48,192 nt of DNA from Actinomycetota bacterium (GCA_013151445.1 JAADIG010000011.1:1-48192), one strand, 5' to 3'. Shown: positions 19,915-29,373, counted from the stretch's first letter. A program made the numbers and translations. Notes: generated by a model from the letters alone, not told the origin.

Positions 19915-20967
19915 TTACCGGACACCCAGGGCACAAAAGAGGTTCGCAAATGCAGTCCCCGGTCGCTGGTTTGCTCGCAGGTGTTCGATCGTGTCGAGAA
20001 CCCGCTCGGCGTTGCGCATCGCCACGCGCGGACTTACGCGCATCAAAGCGGTCGGTGTGAGGTCACTGTTACGCACCCCGGCACCGAGCTGGGCCGCAGC
20101 GATGTCGCGATACACGCCGGCCAACATCTCGAGGCCCGAAATATGCAACGTCGTCGCCGCCCTCTTTAACTCGCGCTCCTGACGGTCCTTGGCAACCTTC
20201 GACGTGTCATCCCAGTTGTCGCGGTCCGCCGCATGCCGTTCGCGGATCGTTTGCAGAAGCGGATCGGTCGCCACGATGACCTTCTCTGCCAGACGAAAGC
20301 CGACACCGGGATGTTCGGTAACTTCGCCCGGGATGTCGAGCCACGCCTGACGGAAGCCGGACACCTCCGGCTGTGTTGCAAGTGCGATGGCCATGCCGGG
20401 CCTGCCGCCGGCGATGCCAGCGACCCGGTCGGCCTGGACCTCATCGATGCCGAGCGCCTTGAGCCCAGCGGCGACGTCCTCATCGGCGACACGCCCAAAG
20501 ACGACGCTGCGGCACCTTGACGCGACCGTGCTCGGCAGATCATCTTCGGAATCGACCACGATGACAAACACCGTTGTCGGTGTCGGCTCCTCAAGCGTCT
20601 TCAGAAGAGCGTTCGCGGCCTCATCATTCATCAATGACCCCTCCTCGAAGAGGAAGATCTTCCGATCGGCCTCCAGCGGAGCGAGGCTTGCCTGCAACAC
20701 CACCGAGCGCACCTGGTCAACGGTGATGGACGTACGCCCCGATGGTTCAACCGCGTTGAGATCTGGATGGCCGGGTCCGAGAGCCCGACGAAGCCCCTCC
20801 TCACCTGCTCCGAGGAGTGCGCCGGCAAACCGGCGTGCGATGGTCGCTTTTCCAATCTGTGAGGGACCGACAAAAAGGTAGGCCTGAGCCGGGGTGGCAA
20901 TCTCACCTCGCAATAGGTCTAGAACCGCGACGTTCCCAATCACATCGACAAACGGATTTATAACCAA
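19915..20967 (-). CDS. holB: DNA polymerase III subunit delta-prime
   Basis: 350 residues. Clamp-loader ATPase-fold subunit: GPSQIGKATIA modified Walker A near residue 34, GHPDLNAVEP, TVDQVRSV, KIFLFEEGSLMNDEAANALLKTLEEP split as in the family, and SRCRSV sensor region. The C-terminal third is divergent. The start codon is TTG at 20967, preceded by GGGAGGTG five bases upstream, and overlaps the tmk end by 10 bases. The tmk-holB pair is a common arrangement. Confidence 0.92.
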   Translation of the reverse strand: MVINPFVDVIGNVAVLDLLRGEIATPAQAYLFVGPSQIGKATIARRFAGALLGAGEEGLRRALGPGHPDLNAVEPSGRTSITVDQVRSVVLQASLAPLEADRKIFLFEEGSLMNDEAANALLKTLEEPTPTTVFVIVVDSEDDLPSTVASRCRSVVFGRVADEDVAAGLKALGIDEVQADRVAGIAGGRPGMAIALATQPEVSGFRQAWLDIPGEVTEHPGVGFRLAEKVIVATDPLLQTIRERHAADRDNWDDTSKVAKDRQERELKRAATTLHISGLEMLAGVYRDIAAAQLGAGVRNSDLTPTALMRVSPRVAMRNAERVLDTIEHLRANQRPGTAFANLFCALGVR

Positions 20968-21560
20968 CGTTGCACCTCCCGCAATACCGCCTGTACGACG
21001 GCGTCGCTTGTTTGGCTCGCATCGATAACCGCAAACCGTTCGGGATCACTCTCGACGAGCGAATCGAAGGTCTCTGCGACCCGATCCTGGAACTCAACAC
21101 CCTCGCTCCCAATGCGGTCGGCGACGTGCTGTCGTCCGAGGCCGGTCTTCGCATCAACTCGCAGCAGAACCACCCGATGCGGCCAGATCCCGCCGAGACC
21201 GGCCGCATTCACCATGCGAACACGATCGACCCCAAGTCGTCGACCCCCGCCCTGATACGCAAGGCTGGAGAAGACACTCCTGTCCGACAAGACGACTTCG
21301 CCGCGATCCAATGCCGGCTGCACGACCTTACGCACCAGATGTGCCCGTGCCGCAGCAAATAGCAGCGCCTCCGCCCACGCATCGAGTTCGATGTCCTGGT
21401 CCAACAAGATTGACCGGATCTGCTCCCCCACCTTCGTCGCACCCGGTTCCCGAACCGTCGTCACAACAATCCCACGGTCTACTAGGTAGCTTTCGACTGC
21501 GCTGATAGCCGTGGACTTTCCCGCACCTTCAATGCCTTCGAATGCGATATATGAAATCAT
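20958..21560 (-). CDS. tmk: Thymidylate kinase
   Basis: 200 residues. Phosphorylates dTMP to dTDP. P-loop FEGIEGAGKST at residues 7-17, REPG (DR-x-type Lid region) and SDRSVFSSLAYQGGGR are present; length is normal. The ATG overlaps the MFS stop as ATGA and its end overlaps holB, so MFS-tmk-holB form one chain. Confidence 0.96.
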   Translation of the reverse strand: MISYIAFEGIEGAGKSTAISAVESYLVDRGIVVTTVREPGATKVGEQIRSILLDQDIELDAWAEALLFAAARAHLVRKVVQPALDRGEVVLSDRSVFSSLAYQGGGRRLGVDRVRMVNAAGLGGIWPHRVVLLRVDAKTGLGRQHVADRIGSEGVEFQDRVAETFDSLVESDPERFAVIDASQTSDAVVQAVLREVQRWL

Positions 21561-22948
21561 TCCGGCGGGTCCTCATGGGTTGATCGCTGGATACCTCGTT
21601 GTCGTGAGGTTTCCTTGGCCTGGGCCATCATGGCGCGAGTCTCCGAGTCGAGGCGCGGCCAATGGATTTGGGAACGGAGAACTCGAAGCCCGGTCACACC
21701 CGTGAGAGCGATCATGATCGCACCAAACAGCAACACCGATCGAGTGGAGTCCGCAAACAACCAAGACAGATGCGCACCCTCAAGCGATTTGCGGACAACC
21801 GGGGCAAGCGACATCGACACGAATAATCCCAACCGGATCAGCAAGAACAGGGTGGCAAACACGCGACCACGCAGCTCATCTTCCACCGTCTCGTGAAGAT
21901 GCGTGAGTCCCATGACGTACGCCGCACCGGCGCCAAACCCCATGAGGAGCATCCATGCACCCGCTCCCGCGACGGTGTCAGTAAAGGCTGCGGCACCGAG
22001 ACCCAAACCCGTGAGAACCATAGCGACAGAGAAAGCGGCCTCCCGATTCTTGAGGAGATGTTCGTACACGGACACGATCCAGAACCCCACTCCGGCACCG
22101 ACACCCAGCAGAGTCACGACCGCAAAGAATCCCGAGGTGTCAGCGTTAAGGCTCGTCTCAACGAAACTCTTACCGATCACGATGATGAACCCACCGCCGA
22201 ACAGCGCCGCGGTCATCCCCACGATCACCCTGAGAACCGATTTGTCCTGCCACACAAAAGCGAGACCTTCACGAATGTCGCCCCACGTCGAGGCATCGGC
22301 CGCTGACTTGCCGTCCGAGTTCTGCGCTCGAATCTCGGGTAGCGATGCGATGATCGCCCCCGAGGCGAAGAACGTGACGGCATCGACCAGAAAGGCGAGT
22401 GCTACGACCTGGTTGAGTTCAGGTATCAAGCCGCCGAGTGAAAGCGGCGGAAACCCGGACAGTATCCAGTTGAACGCTGCGCCGAGCGGGATTGTGCCGT
22501 AGGCAGCTCCCATCATCAACGAGTTTGCCGCAACCAGATTCGACGGTTTCACGAGCCGCGGCAGTACCGCCGCTCTCGGAGATTGCCCTGCCAGGCTCAG
22601 GATCTCCATCACAAACGTGATGCCGACAATCGCGGCGAGGTTTGGTGAGAATGCCAACAGGGGAACAAAGAGCCCACGACCCCAGTCGGCGATCACGATC
22701 AGCTTGCGTCGATCCACCCGATCGGTGAGGGCGCCAATGATGGGACCAAAGAGGAGCCCCGGTAACACCCGGGCCACAATCGCCGCGACGATTCCGGCTT
22801 CGCCTCCACGATTCTCGGCAATCGCAAGTGTTGCGAAAATCGTGATCCAGTCACCGGTGCTGCCGATGAGCGCGGCCCAGAAAAACCTCGCAAAGGGTCC
22901 CTTTCGGACACCGAGTCTGGCTGAAGTTGAAGATGTCGACCCACTCAT
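21557..22948 (-). CDS. MFS transporter, EntS/MFS_3-like
   Basis: 463 residues with about 12 predicted membrane helices. Conserved loop 2-3 motif appears as GALTDRVDRRK, and the N-terminal FFWAALIGSTGDWI block is typical of the MFS_3 group that includes macrolide and siderophore exporters. Cytoplasmic C-terminus is charged (SETRAMMAQAKETSRQR). Substrate cannot be told. Follows topA, separated by a small inverted repeat, and is coupled to tmk by ATGA. Confidence 0.85.
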   Translation of the reverse strand: MSGSTSSTSARLGVRKGPFARFFWAALIGSTGDWITIFATLAIAENRGGEAGIVAAIVARVLPGLLFGPIIGALTDRVDRRKLIVIADWGRGLFVPLLAFSPNLAAIVGITFVMEILSLAGQSPRAAVLPRLVKPSNLVAANSLMMGAAYGTIPLGAAFNWILSGFPPLSLGGLIPELNQVVALAFLVDAVTFFASGAIIASLPEIRAQNSDGKSAADASTWGDIREGLAFVWQDKSVLRVIVGMTAALFGGGFIIVIGKSFVETSLNADTSGFFAVVTLLGVGAGVGFWIVSVYEHLLKNREAAFSVAMVLTGLGLGAAAFTDTVAGAGAWMLLMGFGAGAAYVMGLTHLHETVEDELRGRVFATLFLLIRLGLFVSMSLAPVVRKSLEGAHLSWLFADSTRSVLLFGAIMIALTGVTGLRVLRSQIHWPRLDSETRAMMAQAKETSRQRGIQRSTHEDPPE

Positions 22949-22966
22949 ACCACCGAAATCTAGATG

Positions 22967-22989
22967 ACGTTCGTCCGTTAGACGAACGT
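22967..22989 (-). terminator. Short inverted repeat between topA and the MFS gene
   Basis: Arms ACGTTCGTC (22967-22975) and GACGAACGT (22981-22989) pair perfectly around a 5-base loop, just after the topA stop at 22994. No T-tract follows. Could be a weak terminator or a processing hairpin; too short and unsupported to be sure. Confidence 0.4.
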
Positions 22990-22993
22990 GTAT

Positions 22994-25651
22994 CTATTTC
23001 TTCGCCGCAGCTTTCTTCTTTGCGGCAGGCTTTTTGCCCGCTGTCTTCGTCTTCGCCTTGGCCTTCGGCTTCGGCTTCTTCTTAACCGGTCCCTTGTCCC
23101 GCCGCATCTGTAAAAGCTCTGCGGCACGCTCGATCGTGATGGTCTCAACGGCGTCACCGACACGCAAGGAGGCATTGATCTCACCGTCGGTCACGTACGG
23201 TCCGAACCGACCATCCTTCACGACCACTGGTTTCTTCGAGTTCGGATCATCACCAAGCTCCTTCAACGGTGCGGCCGCCTTGCGTCCGCCCCTCCGTTTC
23301 GGTTCCGCAAGCAGCTTCACTGCATCATCGAGCGTGATGTCGAAGATCTGTTCCTCGGTCTCGATTGACCGGGTCTCCTTACCCCACTTCAGATAGGGAC
23401 CGTACCGTCCATTCGTCGCGATAATGTCGCCGCCGTCCTCCGGGTGCGCACCAACGGTCCGAGGCTGTTGCAGCAACAACAAAGCGTCGTCGAGTGTGAC
23501 CGACTCGATCGACATTGACTTGAACAACGATGCCGTCGGGGGTTTCGTCTTGGATCCCTCTTCGCGTTCACCGACCTGCACATAGGGCCCGTAGCGCCCG
23601 TTCTTCACCGTGATCGGTAGTCCGGTTGCGGGGTCATCACCAAGTACCCGATCCTGGTCTGGTGCTTCGAGGAGCTCGATGGCCTTGGCAACGTCGACCT
23701 CATCTGGAGCGATCTCGTCGGGAAGCGATGCAGTCTCCTCGCCACGCTGAACGTAGGGCCCGTAACGACCGGCGCGAGCAACGATGACCTCACCGTTGTC
23801 GTCGGCGCCGATGACGATCGAATTTATCTCACGAGCGTCGATCTCATCAAGGTTCAGCGCAACCATTTCCTTGAGACCGCGATGCCCGTTCCCGAAATAG
23901 AACCGATTGAGGTACGCAAGCTGGTTCTCTTGCCCGCTGGCGATCGAGTCAAGATCGCTCTCCATGTTTGCGGTGAAGGCGTAGTCCACGAATTCCTCGA
24001 AATGCTGTTCGAGTAGCGCAATGGTGGAGAAGGCTACGAACGTTGGAACCAGCGCCGACCCCTTCTTGAACGCATACCCGCGATCCTGGATCGTGCTGAT
24101 AATCGACGCGTAGGTCGACGGCCTACCGATGCCAAGTTCCTCAAGCCGCTTGATTAACGATGCCTCCGTATACCGGGCCGGTGGACGTGTCTCGTGTCCC
24201 GATGCCTCGGCCCGGACGACGTCGAGCGTCTGACCTGTTGTCATGTTTGGGAGGTGCTTCTCCTGGTCGTCGAGTGCCGCCTCGGGGTCGTCGGCACCTT
24301 CGACATAGGCACGAAGAAACCCTGCGAACAGAAGCGTCTGTCCGCTGGCGGCGAAACTTACGGTCTTCCCCGAGTCGGGACATGTGCCCCCGAGTCGGAC
24401 CTGGAGACCCTCACCCTTGGCGTCCCTCATTTGGGAGGCGACCGTCCGCTTCCAAATGAGGTCGTACAGACGGGCCTGGTCCGATTGCGGACCGAACTGT
24501 TTGGCGACGACGGCCGGGTCACGGAACGAATCGCCGGCGGGACGAATCGCGTCGTGGGCTTCCTGAGCACTCTTAACCTTGCTCGCATACACCCGTGGTT
24601 TCTCGGGGAGATATTCTTCCCCGTAGCGGCCCGCAACGAGACGACGAGCAGCTTCGATCGCGGTATCCGAGAGCTGCGTCGAGTCTGTCCGCATGTAGGT
24701 GATGAACCCGGCTTCGTAGAGGCTCTGAGCTGCCGACATCGTGCGGCGCGCACCGAATCGAAGTTTGCGGCCACCCTCCTGCTGCAACGTCGAAGTCCTG
24801 AACGGTGGGTACGGCCGCCGCGTGAATGGTTTTGCTTCCACACTTGTGACACTGATGTCGGTCGCGGGAATCTCGCCAGCGAGCGTCCTGGCAGCGGCCT
24901 CGTCGAGAAGCGTTCGTTTTTTTGTGGCCAGCTTGCCGTCGGCGCCGAAGTCTCGTCCTGTAGCGACGCGTTCGTCGTCGACAGCGGAGAGCGTTGCTTC
25001 GAAGTCCTGGCCGTCGACCGAGAAGACGCCGTCAATCCCCCAGTACCCAGCGTTGATGAACGCGATCCGCTCTCTTTCGCGTTCCACAATGATGCGGGTA
25101 GCCGGCGATTGAACCCGGCCAGCCGAAAGACCCTGTTTCACCTTGCGCCACAGAACCGGGGAGACTTCGTAACCGATTAGCCGGTCGAGGATGCGACGGG
25201 TCTCCTGTGCGTCGACGAGTCGCCGATCAAGCTCGCGAGGGTTCTCGGCGGCCTCGAGGATGGCACTCTTGGTGATCTCGTGGAACACCATCCGCTTGAC
25301 CTCTACCTTGGGTTTAAGGACCTCGAGAAGGTGCCACGCAATCGACTCTCCCTCGCGATCTTCATCGGTCGCGAGGTACAGAGCGTCAGCACCACTGAGC
25401 AACTTCTTGAGCTTGGTGACGTGCTTCTTCTTGTCGGCAGGCACAATGTAGAGCGGTTGGAAATCGTTCTCCACGTCGACCCCGAGGTTCGCCCACTTCT
25501 CACCCTTGAACTTGGCCGGAACATCCGCCGCACGACGCGGTAAATCACGGACATGCCCGATCGATGACTCAACAATGAAGTCATCACCCAAGTATCCAGA
25601 TATTGTTCGAGCCTTTGCTGGCGACTCAACAATGACGAGTTTTTTTGTCAT
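22994..25651 (-). CDS. topA: DNA topoisomerase I
   Basis: 885 residues. Type IA enzyme that relaxes negative supercoils. Toprim domain at the start (VIVESPAKARTISGYLG and TDEDREGE), active-site region FITYMRTDSTQLS with the catalytic Tyr near residue 317, then topoisomerase C-terminal repeats, each with GRYGPY or GRFGPY (at least five copies). The end is a Lys/Ala-rich tail of about 40 residues, and there are no zinc-finger cysteines, as in mycobacterial TopA. ATG at 25651. Certain identification. Confidence 0.98.
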   Translation of the reverse strand: MTKKLVIVESPAKARTISGYLGDDFIVESSIGHVRDLPRRAADVPAKFKGEKWANLGVDVENDFQPLYIVPADKKKHVTKLKKLLSGADALYLATDEDREGESIAWHLLEVLKPKVEVKRMVFHEITKSAILEAAENPRELDRRLVDAQETRRILDRLIGYEVSPVLWRKVKQGLSAGRVQSPATRIIVERERERIAFINAGYWGIDGVFSVDGQDFEATLSAVDDERVATGRDFGADGKLATKKRTLLDEAAARTLAGEIPATDISVTSVEAKPFTRRPYPPFRTSTLQQEGGRKLRFGARRTMSAAQSLYEAGFITYMRTDSTQLSDTAIEAARRLVAGRYGEEYLPEKPRVYASKVKSAQEAHDAIRPAGDSFRDPAVVAKQFGPQSDQARLYDLIWKRTVASQMRDAKGEGLQVRLGGTCPDSGKTVSFAASGQTLLFAGFLRAYVEGADDPEAALDDQEKHLPNMTTGQTLDVVRAEASGHETRPPARYTEASLIKRLEELGIGRPSTYASIISTIQDRGYAFKKGSALVPTFVAFSTIALLEQHFEEFVDYAFTANMESDLDSIASGQENQLAYLNRFYFGNGHRGLKEMVALNLDEIDAREINSIVIGADDNGEVIVARAGRYGPYVQRGEETASLPDEIAPDEVDVAKAIELLEAPDQDRVLGDDPATGLPITVKNGRYGPYVQVGEREEGSKTKPPTASLFKSMSIESVTLDDALLLLQQPRTVGAHPEDGGDIIATNGRYGPYLKWGKETRSIETEEQIFDITLDDAVKLLAEPKRRGGRKAAAPLKELGDDPNSKKPVVVKDGRFGPYVTDGEINASLRVGDAVETITIERAAELLQMRRDKGPVKKKPKPKAKAKTKTAGKKPAAKKKAAAKK

Positions 25652-25764
25652 GCGGTCGGTGACCCCCGGTCACAGAGTTGTGGGAACAGGCGTCATATCT
25701 ACGCCAACCCTGGCCCGTTGTCAAGGTCAAAGTCTCGAACCACCATGATTTTCCGGCAACTTCT

Positions 25765-25781
25765 CCCCTCTTTCGGAGGGG
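25765..25781 (-). terminator. Small hairpin directly after the ideR-like stop codon
   Basis: On the minus strand the TAA stop is followed at once by CCCCTC, CGAAA, GAGGGG (25781-25765), a 6-base perfect stem with a 5-base loop. Only AGAAGTT follows, so the T-tract is poor. It separates the iron regulator from topA. Confidence 0.5.
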
Positions 25782-26456
25782 TTAACGAGCCGGTTGTGCC
25801 GCAATTCGGACGAAGAGCCGCTCGGCTGCGAAACGACTAAGTCCAACACTCGTGCCGTCTACATCGACCGTGAGCGTCCCATGCGGATCTCGCTGGAGCA
25901 GCGTGATCCAGGCGTTGGGTTTGATACCGCTGTCGTCCAGGTAGGCAAGCATGTCAGCGTCGAGTTCAAGTTCCTCACTGATGCGTTCCAAATCCAGTCT
26001 CTCGCCCAACTCCATGCTGGCGATCGGCTTCATCTTTGGTGGTTTGTATCCAGCCCCGGGGATCGGATTCCCGTGTGGGCAAGTCTTGGGGTCGTCCATG
26101 ACGGCCCACATGCGTTCCTCGACATCCTCCGAGATGGTGATCTCCCACACCATGGCCTCCGCATGAACCTTCCCCCACGACAGACCAAGAACCTCGGTCA
26201 GGAACCGCTCGGCAAGACGATGCCGACGGACGATGATCTCGGCGAGATGACGGCCCTCGTCGGAGAGGGCGATCTTGGCATCGGGTTTGAGGAGCCCGTC
26301 GTCGCGCATCTTTCGCATCATCTCGGATACGCTTGCCCTACTCACCCCCAGCCAGTCGGCAATCCGTGCCTGGATTACCGGGATTCCCTCCTCTTCGATT
26401 TCCCAGATTGCCTCTGCATATTCGCGATACCTGTCGCGGTAATTCGTCTCAGCCAT
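25782..26456 (-). CDS. DtxR/IdeR-family metal-dependent regulator
   Basis: 224 residues. N-terminal winged helix (residues about 8-60, with IQARIADWLGVSRASVSEMM), dimer and metal domain with RRHRLAERFL, VHAEA and CPHGNPIP, the three blocks that hold the two metal sites in DtxR/IdeR, and a C-terminal SH3-like FeoA domain (about 150-220). Binds DNA when loaded with Fe(II) or Mn(II). It sits directly downstream of an iron-type ABC transporter, so iron is the likely metal. Whether it is IdeR- or MntR-like cannot be settled by eye. Upstream, AGTGCACT (26469-26476) is a small palindrome that could be an operator. Confidence 0.92.
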   Translation of the reverse strand: MAETNYRDRYREYAEAIWEIEEEGIPVIQARIADWLGVSRASVSEMMRKMRDDGLLKPDAKIALSDEGRHLAEIIVRRHRLAERFLTEVLGLSWGKVHAEAMVWEITISEDVEERMWAVMDDPKTCPHGNPIPGAGYKPPKMKPIASMELGERLDLERISEELELDADMLAYLDDSGIKPNAWITLLQRDPHGTLTVDVDGTSVGLSRFAAERLFVRIAAQPAR

Positions 26457-26534
26457 CGCGCGAACTGTAGTGCACTGTCATGGAATGGCGGATCGTCGGG
26501 ACTGGGTGACACGCAGGGCCGGCAGCGAAACTGT

Positions 26535-28130
26535 CTACTGCTCCGTGGCGGTCGAGCGCAAGACGAGCGTCCACGTCAGCAACGCCGACACGACGATTAG
26601 GGCAAGGGAGGTCACGCCAACATCGGCAAGAAAACCGTTCTCCGAGGCATTCCATATACGAGTTGCGAGGGTCTCGAAACCGATGGGGGCGAGTAACAAA
26701 GTAGCGGGGAGTTCCTTCATCACGGACAACATCACAAGCCCGGCACCAGCCCCGACACCGGGCAGCACGAGCGGCAGGTCGATGGTCGCAAGACGCCGCC
26801 GCTGGTCGGCACCGAGCGTCTGGGCAACCTCGTCGTAACGCGGGCTGAGCACATCGAGTGCAGCCTGCGAACTCCGCAGGGACTGGGCGCCAAAGTGCAC
26901 GACATAACCAAGGATCAGCACCGGGAACGATTGGTACAGCCATGTCCACGGAGCCTGAATTACCCAGAATCCAATGGCGAGCGCAACCACCAGTCCCGGA
27001 AGCGCAAATGAACCGACAACGACGGCCGAAGACAGTTCGGCGATACGCACTCCAAGTCTCCGTTTTGCGTACGCAACGGGAAAAACCGCTACCGCAGCAA
27101 CCACCGCGGCGATCACGCCTGCAACAGCAGTATTGAACGCCGGTCGGCCAAGCCCGCCAAGCATGTTGACCACACCACCGTACCCGGCCGCGGGAGTCGA
27201 GACTCCACCGATCCACCAGAACAAAAACACGGCCACCGGCGCAACCAGGGCCACCGCGGCGATGGCCACCATAACGAGGACCCCGACGGGGGCGGCTCGC
27301 CCCAGAGAGTAAATGCGGGGTTCCCCGACGAGTGTTCGACCGTCGTCGAGATCGGTCCTGAACCATCGTTCGGCGACTCCGACCGCAACGGCAAGCAGTG
27401 CCAACATGAGTCCAAGCGAAACTGCGGTGGGCTGGTCGGCAAGCCGCGCCGAGTAGATCGCCCGCGTCAGGGTGTCGTATCGCATGATCGAAACCGCACC
27501 GAAATCACTGAGCACATAGAGAAACACGAGCAACCCACCGGCCGCGATCGCCCCACGCGACTGCGGCAGGACGACGGTGCGAAACGTTCTCCAGGACGAG
27601 GATCCCAGCATCCGGGCGCCCTCCTCGAGACTTGGTGGAATTCGTCGCAGGCGGCTCGATACCGGCAGATACACGTAGGGGTACGACAGTGCGACCAGCG
27701 TGAGGAACGCCCCGGCAAACCCTCCGAATCGGGGAATCGCGCTGACGAGGCCGCCCGGTCCGAACGCATGGCGAATCGCGGCGGCGAAAACGAACGATGG
27801 GATGACGAGCGGCAGAGGCACCACGATCGCCCACCACCGGCGACCGGGGATGTTCGTTCGCTGAACGAGCCACGCCAGCCCGGTCCCGACCACCACGCAC
27901 CCTGCGGTGACCGCTACTGCGAGCGAGACCGACCGGGTAAGGGGACCAACCGTCCGTGCGGAGAACACGACCGATTGAAAGTCGGCACCGAGCTGAAAAG
28001 AGCGGACAACGAGGTATGCCGTGGGCGCGGCAAACACAAGGCCAACGACCGCAGCGATCAAGAGCCAACCGGGTTTGCGACGCTTAGAAGCCGCTTTCGG
28101 TTTATGAGTCCTCAAGGCCACTTTGGTCAA
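26535..28130 (-). CDS. Iron(III)-type ABC transporter permease (FbpB-like, duplicated)
   Basis: 531 residues and about 12 membrane helices. Two homologous halves, each with a permease EAA-type loop (EEGARMLGSSSWRTFRTVVLPQ and YDEVAQTLGADQRRRLATIDLP in shortened form), which marks the fused FbpB/SfuB type of ferric-ion uptake permease. The start is uncertain: a TTG at 28130 has AAGGA five bases upstream; a GTG at 28121 is the alternative. Both lie inside the end of the binding-protein gene, so the two are translationally coupled. No ATPase (FbpC) gene is seen in the window. Confidence 0.88.
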   Translation of the reverse strand: MTKVALRTHKPKAASKRRKPGWLLIAAVVGLVFAAPTAYLVVRSFQLGADFQSVVFSARTVGPLTRSVSLAVAVTAGCVVVGTGLAWLVQRTNIPGRRWWAIVVPLPLVIPSFVFAAAIRHAFGPGGLVSAIPRFGGFAGAFLTLVALSYPYVYLPVSSRLRRIPPSLEEGARMLGSSSWRTFRTVVLPQSRGAIAAGGLLVFLYVLSDFGAVSIMRYDTLTRAIYSARLADQPTAVSLGLMLALLAVAVGVAERWFRTDLDDGRTLVGEPRIYSLGRAAPVGVLVMVAIAAVALVAPVAVFLFWWIGGVSTPAAGYGGVVNMLGGLGRPAFNTAVAGVIAAVVAAVAVFPVAYAKRRLGVRIAELSSAVVVGSFALPGLVVALAIGFWVIQAPWTWLYQSFPVLILGYVVHFGAQSLRSSQAALDVLSPRYDEVAQTLGADQRRRLATIDLPLVLPGVGAGAGLVMLSVMKELPATLLLAPIGFETLATRIWNASENGFLADVGVTSLALIVVSALLTWTLVLRSTATEQ

Positions 28131-29121
28131 TGAGTTCCTTCGTCCGAGCCAGTCCCCCACCGAGCTGGTCAAGATCGTAGGTAGCCGCATCGAGATCTGC
28201 GAGCTTGGGCAGATCGCCGGCCACCGGAATACCACTAGCGAGAGGATATTCGAAGGTGTTCTCGGTGAAGAAAGTCTGTGCCTCGCTGCCGAGCAAGAAG
28301 TCAACGAGCTGTGCCGCGGCGTCCTTGGCTTCGCCATTTCCGTTGACGATTCCGACGGTTGTCACAATAAGCAACGATCCGAGATCGCCGTTGGAGAAGT
28401 AGTAGTTCTTGGTTGGCAGGGAGGGATCTTCTGCGAGTGCCCGGTAGTTGTAGTAGTGGTTGACGAGTCCCATCGGCACTTCACCGCGACCGACAGCTTG
28501 CACAATGGCGGTGTTGTTCGTATACGTCTGGGCATCGTTGGCAACAAGCCCTTCGAGCCAGTTCAGTGCGGTCTGATCGCCGTCCGTTGAGCGCAGCGCA
28601 GTGACAAAGTCTTGGAAGCTTCCATTCGCTGGAGCTACGGCGACCTTGCCACGATACTTCGCATCCACGAGGTCGTAGACAGTCGCTGGCAGATCGGCGG
28701 GATCGACAAGGTCCGTGTTATATACCAGAACCCTCACACGCCCCGATACACCCACCCATTGACCGTCGGCGTTCTCGTACTTCGTCGCGACGCGGGCGAG
28801 CGTATCACTCGAGAGAGTTTGCAGTGCACCGATCTGTTTGAGGTACCCCATCGCCCCCGGACTTTGCGAGATGAAAACATCCGCCGGAGACTTGGCACCC
28901 TCTTGCTCGATCAGAAGCGCCAGTTCTGCCGACTGACCGTAACGAACCTCGACCTGAATCCCGGTCTCCGCGGTAAACAACTCGAGAATCGGTCCGATGA
29001 GCTTCTCGGAACGCCCGGAATACACCGTGACAACCTGCTCACTCGAAGAGCTACACGCCGACGCCAATAAGGCGAAAGCAACAACCAAAACACCCACCAG
29101 AACACGACGGTCGGTTCTCAT
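28102..29121 (-). CDS. Iron-type ABC transporter substrate-binding lipoprotein (FbpA-like)
   Basis: 339 residues. Lipoprotein signal with lipobox LASAC (Cys at about residue 23). Class of extracellular solute-binding proteins for Fe(III): VVTVYSGRSEKLIGPIL at the start of the mature domain, RYGQSAEL, and VNHYYNYR near residue 223, where the tandem tyrosines are the Fe(III) ligands of FbpA. Its neighbours (double permease, DtxR-type regulator) agree with iron uptake. Promoter region 29122-29230 carries several palindromes. Confidence 0.9.
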   Translation of the reverse strand: MRTDRRVLVGVLVVAFALLASACSSSSEQVVTVYSGRSEKLIGPILELFTAETGIQVEVRYGQSAELALLIEQEGAKSPADVFISQSPGAMGYLKQIGALQTLSSDTLARVATKYENADGQWVGVSGRVRVLVYNTDLVDPADLPATVYDLVDAKYRGKVAVAPANGSFQDFVTALRSTDGDQTALNWLEGLVANDAQTYTNNTAIVQAVGRGEVPMGLVNHYYNYRALAEDPSLPTKNYYFSNGDLGSLLIVTTVGIVNGNGEAKDAAAQLVDFLLGSEAQTFFTENTFEYPLASGIPVAGDLPKLADLDAATYDLDQLGGGLARTKELIDQSGLEDS

Positions 29122-29142
29122 GCGGACACTCCAATACTCGTG

Positions 29143-29229
29143 ACAATTGTGACCGCGATGTTAATACACATATCGCCATAGTATAAATCGACCCTAACGA
29201 CATACGTATGGCATACCTGACACAATTGT
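29143..29229 (-). promoter_or_regulatory. Upstream region of the iron-transporter genes with three palindromes
   Basis: Two copies of ACAATTGT (29143-29150 and 29222-29229), each flanked by TGA/TCA-like bases, lie 79 bases apart. Between them CATACGTATG (29201-29210), a perfect palindrome, covers the -35 position of a possible promoter whose -10 is TATACT (29185-29180, minus strand). This layout suits repressor control of fbpA-like expression. The binding protein is unknown; the adjacent DtxR-type regulator is the obvious candidate, but the sites do not match the classic IdeR box. Confidence 0.45.
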
Positions 29230-29322
29230 CGTGCCTCCGAAACCGGCTCCGTTTCGGGTGTCAGCCGACGTATTCCGAAGGTTCTCCCCGGGGCCAGCAA
29301 CACCGAGTCCCCCGAAAAGAAT

Positions 29323-29373
29323 TGTGGGGCTCGATCCCGAGAATCCATAGAATTCTCGGAATCGAGCCCCACA
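29323..29373 (-). terminator. Rho-independent terminator after coxM
   Basis: Arms 29323-29335 and 29361-29373 pair over 13 bases; one C-A mismatch; then CCGAGAAT pairs with ATTCTCGG around a 7-base loop. On the minus strand the stem begins 19 bases after the coxM stop and is followed by ATTCTTTTC, a modest T-rich tail. It closes the cox operon and isolates the iron transporter. Confidence 0.8.

Noticed and set aside
24194-25180. 328-codon plus-strand frame opposite topA
   Set aside because: Antisense shadow; topA on the other strand is complete and conserved.
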